Source: an uncultured Rhodospirillaceae bacterium | GTDB taxonomy: Bacteria; Pseudomonadota; Alphaproteobacteria; Thalassobaculales; Thalassobaculaceae | Length of the DNA: 17,532 nucleotides | Reading direction: 5' to 3' | NCBI GenBank assembly: GCA_937891725.1 | Contig: CALAHL010000450.1 | Span: 1-17,532, forward strand | Shown here: in pieces, positions 14,122 to 17,532 of the stretch | Numbering within the stretch: the stretch's first letter is position 1 | Layout of the letters: every line of letters begins with the position of its first letter | The notes under the pieces: model-generated | Database searches by the model: none | Told to the model about the DNA's origin: nothing | What the model saw: only the letters and a program-made list of their open reading frames with translations | Position numbers and translations under genes: made by a program

Positions 14122-15792
14122 CTATCGGGATTGCATCAACAGACTGTCGGCGGCGGCCCGCGCCTCGGCGGTGACGGCGGCGCCGGACAGCATGCGGGCG
14201 ATTTCCTCGCGCCGCTCGGCCTCATCGAGCCCGACGACGGTGGTGGTGGTCGATTTGCTGTCCGCCCGTTTCTCAACCCGCCAATGATGGGCCCCTTGGG
14301 CCGCGACCTGTGGAGAATGGGTGACGACCAGTACCTGAAGCCGGTCGGACAACCGGGCAAGGCGATCGCCCACCGCCGCTGCCACCGCACCGCCGACACC
14401 GCTGTCCACCTCGTCGAATACCAGGGTCGGGACCGGATGCACCTCGGCCAGCGTGACCTTGAGGGCCAGCAGGAATCGCGACAGCTCGCCTCCGGATGCG
14501 ATCTTTGACAGGGGCCCGGAGGCGGCACCGGGATTGGTCGCGACTTGAAAGGCGACCCCGTCCATGCCGGACGGCCCCCATTTACTCTCGTCGAGGACCG
14601 CGATCGCGGTTTCGAACCGGGCTTTGTCGAGTTTCAGTGGCGGCAGTTCCTTGGTGATCGCCGCGTCCAAACGCTTTGCGGCCTTCTGGCGGGCGTCCGA
14701 TAGGGCTTTCGCAGCCGTCTCGTAGGCGCTGCGGGCTTCCCGCTCCTTGGCTGCCAATTGGGCGAGCCCACCACCCTGCTCATCGAGGGAGGAGAGCCGG
14801 TCGACCATCTCCCGGTGCAGGACCGGCAGGGAGTCCGGCTCGACCCCATGCTTGCGGGCGAGGTCGCGAATGGCATGCAGGCGATCCTCGATGTCCTGCA
14901 GGCGTGCGCCGTCGGCTTCGATGTCGGCTGCTGCGGACTGGATCTCGGCAAGCCCGTCCTGGATTTCGGCGGCCCCCCGTTCCAAAGCCGCGACCGCCAG
15001 GTCCAAGCGGCCCCCGGCCTTTGCGGAAATTCGTTCGATCGCCCGCAAGGCGGCTCCGACCGACGCCTCGGCTCCGGTTTCGGATGCCAGGGACTCGGCG
15101 GCTGCGTTCATCGCCTGCACCACCGCTTCGGCATTGGCGAGCACGCTGCGGGTTTCGCTCAGCTCAGTTTCTTCACCGGGCTGTGGAGACAGCGAGTCCA
15201 ATTCCTGAACCGCGTGGCGCAGAAACGCCTCGTCCGTCCGTGCCCGCTCCACCTGGGCTCGGGCATCGGCGTGGGCTTTCGCCGCCTCCCGCCAGCCGCT
15301 CCAGGCGGTTGCGACCTCGGACGCCGTCTTCGCGAGCCCGCCGAACCCGTCCAAGGTTTCCCGATGGGTGCCGGGGTCCATCAGGCCGCGCTGGTCGAAC
15401 TGGCCCTGAATCTCGACCAGGGTGTCGCCCAAGCGGCGCAGCATCCCGACGCTCGTCGGCTGATCGTTCACATAGCCGCGCGAACGGCCGTCCGCTGTCA
15501 CCACCCGGCGCAGGATCAGCGGCCCGTCGCGGGGGTCCAGGTCGGCCTCGGCGAGGATGTCGTCGATAGGGTGCTGGGTGGGGAGGTCGAATTCCGCAGT
15601 CACGCTTGCCTGGTCACGTCCATTGCGGACCAGCCCGGATTCGGAACGGGCACCGAGGGCGAGCCCTAAGGCGTCCAGCAGGATCGATTTTCCGGCGCCG
15701 GTTTCCCCGGTCAGTACCGAAAGACCTGACCGGAAGCTCAGATCGAGCCGATCGATCAGAACCACGTCCCTGATCGCAAGAGCGCTCAACAT
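14122..15792 (-). CDS. recN: DNA repair protein RecN (SMC-like ATPase)
   Basis: This 556-residue SMC-family ATPase of the nucleoid acts in double-strand-break recombination, bringing DNA ends together for RecA-dependent repair. Walker A is GETGAGKS (29-36). The ABC signature is SGGELSRFLLALK. Walker B is TLVFDEVDSGVGG, followed by VLVVTHSPQVAAQG as the switch region. The middle (about 150-350) is heptad-rich and alanine/glutamate-rich, fitting the coiled-coil arms. Family length is 550-570. It starts 6 bp after bamD and ends 9 bp before ligA, the usual alphaproteobacterial order. In many bacteria recN is LexA-controlled; here it lies inside an operon and no SOS box is seen in the short gap. 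Confidence 0.96.
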   Translation of the reverse strand: MLSALAIRDVVLIDRLDLSFRSGLSVLTGETGAGKSILLDALGLALGARSESGLVRNGRDQASVTAEFDLPTQHPIDDILAEADLDPRDGPLILRRVVTADGRSRGYVNDQPTSVGMLRRLGDTLVEIQGQFDQRGLMDPGTHRETLDGFGGLAKTASEVATAWSGWREAAKAHADARAQVERARTDEAFLRHAVQELDSLSPQPGEETELSETRSVLANAEAVVQAMNAAAESLASETGAEASVGAALRAIERISAKAGGRLDLAVAALERGAAEIQDGLAEIQSAAADIEADGARLQDIEDRLHAIRDLARKHGVEPDSLPVLHREMVDRLSSLDEQGGGLAQLAAKEREARSAYETAAKALSDARQKAAKRLDAAITKELPPLKLDKARFETAIAVLDESKWGPSGMDGVAFQVATNPGAASGPLSKIASGGELSRFLLALKVTLAEVHPVPTLVFDEVDSGVGGAVAAAVGDRLARLSDRLQVLVVTHSPQVAAQGAHHWRVEKRADSKSTTTTVVGLDEAERREEIARMLSGAAVTAEARAAADSLLMQSR

Positions 15793-15798
15793 TTCCGT

Positions 15799-16626
15799 TC
15801 AGAACGGCCAGAGATCGATGCCGAGAATGCCGCCATCGGTTTTTTCTTCCCGGCTTTGCCCCTCCTGCACCAGGACATAGGCGTCCTGATACCATTCGGA
15901 TCCCGGATAATTGTACCCAAGCACCGCCGCCGTCCGCTCCGCCTCCTGGTCCAATCCGAGAGCAGAATAAGATTCGGTCAGACGCAAAAGCGCCTCGGGG
16001 ACCTGGTCGGTGGTATCGAACTTCTCGACCACGGCCTTGAACCGGTTGATCGCCGCAAGGTACTGGCCGCGGCTCATATACCAACGGCCGATCGACATTT
16101 CCTTGCCGGCCAGGTGATTCCGGGCGAGATCGATCTTCAGCTTGGCGTCTCGAGAGTATTTCGAGTTGGGGAACCGGAGCACGACTTCCTGGAAGGCCTC
16201 CAGGGAGTCCCTGGTCAGCTGCTGGTCACGCCCGACATCGACGATCCGCTCATAGTAGCTCAACCCCTTGAGGTAGTAGGCATAATCCACGTTCGGATTC
16301 GAGGGATTGAGCTGGATGAAACGATCGAGCGCGCTGATCGCATTGTCATACTGGTTGGTCTGATACAGCGAATAGGCCGCCATCAGCTGGGCCTGGGTGG
16401 CCCAGACCGAATAGGGGTGCTGGCGTTCCACCTCGTCGAACAGCGGGGCGGCGGCCTTGTAGTCGCCGTCCAGAGCCGCGCTGTAGGCCTCGTTATAGAT
16501 TTCTTCGACCGGGCGCTCGACATAGGGCTCCACCTCCTCGTCCGTGCCGCAGGCCGACAGCGTGGCGAGCAACCCGGCGAAAAGGCTCGCCTTCAGGGTC
16601 CATCGGCTGAGCGTTCGAGGTGTCAT
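15799..16626 (-). CDS. bamD: Outer-membrane protein assembly factor BamD, lipoprotein
   Basis: BamD is the essential TPR lipoprotein of the BAM complex, which with BamA inserts beta-barrel proteins into the outer membrane. With the start chosen here it has 275 residues. A lipoprotein signal (MTPRTLSRWTLKASL..., basic n-region then hydrophobic core) ends in lipobox LSAC with lipidated C26. TPR repeats follow: EEIYNEAYSAALDGDYKAAA, then ATQAQLMAAYSLYQTNQYDNA, a later HLAGKEMSIGRWYMSRGQY block, and EALLRLTESYSALG. I chose ATG 16626 because it gives a normal-length signal peptide. The same frame also opens at 16692, adding 22 charged residues. Neither start has a strong Shine-Dalgarno. It is the first gene of bamD-recN-ligA. 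Confidence 0.93.
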   Translation of the reverse strand: MTPRTLSRWTLKASLFAGLLATLSACGTDEEVEPYVERPVEEIYNEAYSAALDGDYKAAAPLFDEVERQHPYSVWATQAQLMAAYSLYQTNQYDNAISALDRFIQLNPSNPNVDYAYYLKGLSYYERIVDVGRDQQLTRDSLEAFQEVVLRFPNSKYSRDAKLKIDLARNHLAGKEMSIGRWYMSRGQYLAAINRFKAVVEKFDTTDQVPEALLRLTESYSALGLDQEAERTAAVLGYNYPGSEWYQDAYVLVQEGQSREEKTDGGILGIDLWPF

Positions 16627-16860
16627 CTGGTCGCACACATCCGGGTCGTGCCCGCTTCGCCGCCTGTGAGTGGCCGACATGTCACGGGTCATTCAGGTGG
16701 GCGAAAGATAAGCGCCCAGCCCCTCAGAGGGAAGACCCTCCGGCACTCTCATATCTGTCCGAGCCGGATTAGATATACTTTCGGTCACCTCCAAGTGATT
16801 TGGAAACCGATGCCGGTGGGATTAGGTCTAAGAGAACAGAACCGCAGAGGGAGCGTTGTC
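16627..16860. promoter_or_regulatory. Divergent promoter region of bamD and msrP
   Basis: Leftward, TTCCCT (complement of 16728-16733) and TATCTT (complement of 16705-16710) are 17 bp apart, a weak promoter for bamD. The -10 sits in the 11-mer GCGAAAGATAA (16701-16711), which recurs upstream of DUF1127. Rightward, TATACT at 16774-16779 is a fair -10 for msrP, with no clear -35, and would give a leader of about 75 bases. ATATCT (16751-16756) and AGATAT (16771-16776) form an inverted repeat across this region. GAGGG-AAGA-CCCTC at 16727-16740 is a small hairpin. AGAGGGAG at 16846-16853 is the msrP Shine-Dalgarno. Confidence 0.45.
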
Positions 16861-17532
16861 ATGTTGATCAAGCGTTGGAAGGGCTGGGAAATTCCAGAGC
16901 GGGAGGTGACCCCCCACAGCGTCTACATGAACCGTCGGAGCTTCATGCGCGCGCTCGCTGCGGGGCCGATTCTCGCGTCGACCGGTGGGTTGGCCGCGTG
17001 CGGAGACGAAAGCCAGGCGCAGGACAGCAAGGCGGTCGAGCAGATCGCAAAGGCTCCGGTCGACGATCCGTCGGCGATCTACTACCCGGCGTCTCGTAAC
17101 GAGATCTATAAGGTGGATCGGCCGGTCACGTCTGAAGAAGACGCGACCACGTACAATAACTTCTACGAATTCGGCTCCCACAAGAACATCTGGCAGGCGG
17201 CCCAGGATCTCCCGATTCGGCCGTGGACCGTCACGATCGACGGAATGGTCGAGGAAACCAAGACCGTCGATATCGACGCCCTGTTCAAGGCGATGCAGCC
17301 ATTCGAAGAGCGGGTCTATCGCCACCGCTGTGTCGAGGCCTGGTCGATGACGGTTCCGTGGACCGGCTTTCCGCTGCGCAAGCTGGTCGAGTTCGCCAAG
17401 CCTCTGTCCTCCGCGAAATACATCAAGATGCAGACCTTCCAGAATCCCGATATCGCGCCGGGTCAGCGTCAGTTCTGGTATCCGTGGCCCTATATCGAGG
17501 GTTTGACCATGGCGGAGGCCACCAACGATCTG
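16861..17532 (+). CDS. msrP: Protein-methionine-sulfoxide reductase catalytic subunit MsrP (YedY family), 3' truncated by window edge
   Basis: The first 224 codons of MsrP are present; the frame is open at the window end. MsrP is a periplasmic molybdopterin enzyme that reduces methionine sulfoxide in oxidised envelope proteins, taking electrons from the membrane haem protein MsrQ, usually encoded next and outside this window. The N terminus carries a twin-arginine signal (NRRSFMRALAAG, R25-R26). The core shows NNFYEFGSHKNIW and PWTVTIDG, then YRHRCVEAWSMTVPWTGFPL, in which C157 is the molybdenum-ligating cysteine. The start is ATG 16861 with a good Shine-Dalgarno, AGAGGGAG. An LAAC lipobox-like sequence (C47) follows the Tat hydrophobic region, which is unusual for this family. 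It is divergent from bamD. Confidence 0.94.
   Translation, partial: MLIKRWKGWEIPEREVTPHSVYMNRRSFMRALAAGPILASTGGLAACGDESQAQDSKAVEQIAKAPVDDPSAIYYPASRNEIYKVDRPVTSEEDATTYNNFYEFGSHKNIWQAAQDLPIRPWTVTIDGMVEETKTVDIDALFKAMQPFEERVYRHRCVEAWSMTVPWTGFPLRKLVEFAKPLSSAKYIKMQTFQNPDIAPGQRQFWYPWPYIEGLTMAEATNDL

Noticed and set aside
13681..14508. 275-codon plus-strand frame opposite ligA and recN
   Set aside because: It overlaps the junction of two well-conserved genes, and its product has no recognisable domain.
16800..17099. 99-codon plus-strand frame overlapping the start of msrP
   Set aside because: It is out of frame with msrP, which has a strong Shine-Dalgarno, a Tat signal and family motifs; the overlapping frame has none.

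Overview
The window is GC-rich bacterial chromosome with tightly packed genes on both strands. The gene content points to an alphaproteobacterium, probably Rhodospirillales-like: a bamD-recN-ligA run, a DUF1127 protein, an alphaproteobacterial-style MsrP, and a citrate synthase fused to an N-terminal helix-turn-helix. No rRNA, tRNA, CRISPR array, transposase or integrase was seen. The genus cannot be named from this sequence alone.

Layout, left to right. (1) Positions 1-1942: the C-terminal part of an M32 carboxypeptidase converges on a class-3-lipase-like hydrolase, whose 124-bp upstream spacer is strikingly AT-rich. (2) Positions 1943-4614: a helix-turn-helix/citrate synthase fusion is divergent from an MFS permease that ends in a histidine-rich tail. 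Their 86-bp shared spacer carries a perfect 12-bp palindrome. (3) Positions 4618-7022: a GNAT acetyltransferase (minus) and a ClC chloride-transport protein with two CBS domains (plus). (4) Positions 7084-10365: a uvrD/pcrA-type helicase followed by prmA, the L11 methyltransferase. (5) Positions 10396-11826: a SAM-dependent methyltransferase and a long DUF1127 protein, separated by a strong hairpin. (6) Positions 12022-16626: the leftward operon bamD-recN-ligA (outer-membrane assembly, recombination repair, DNA ligation). (7) Positions 16861-17532: the N-terminal part of msrP, the periplasmic methionine-sulfoxide reductase, divergent from bamD and running off the window.

Most genes are housekeeping: uvrD, recN and ligA in DNA repair and replication, prmA in ribosome modification, and bamD and msrP in envelope assembly and protein quality control. 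The accessory part is roughly 568-7022. The best candidate for an undescribed system is the divergent pair in region 2. It joins a DNA-binding but apparently catalytically intact citrate-synthase-fold protein, a candidate operator, and a putative exporter with a metal-binding-like tail. This could be a metabolite-sensing 'trigger enzyme' controlling an exporter. The link is inferred from gene layout and motifs and is not demonstrated.
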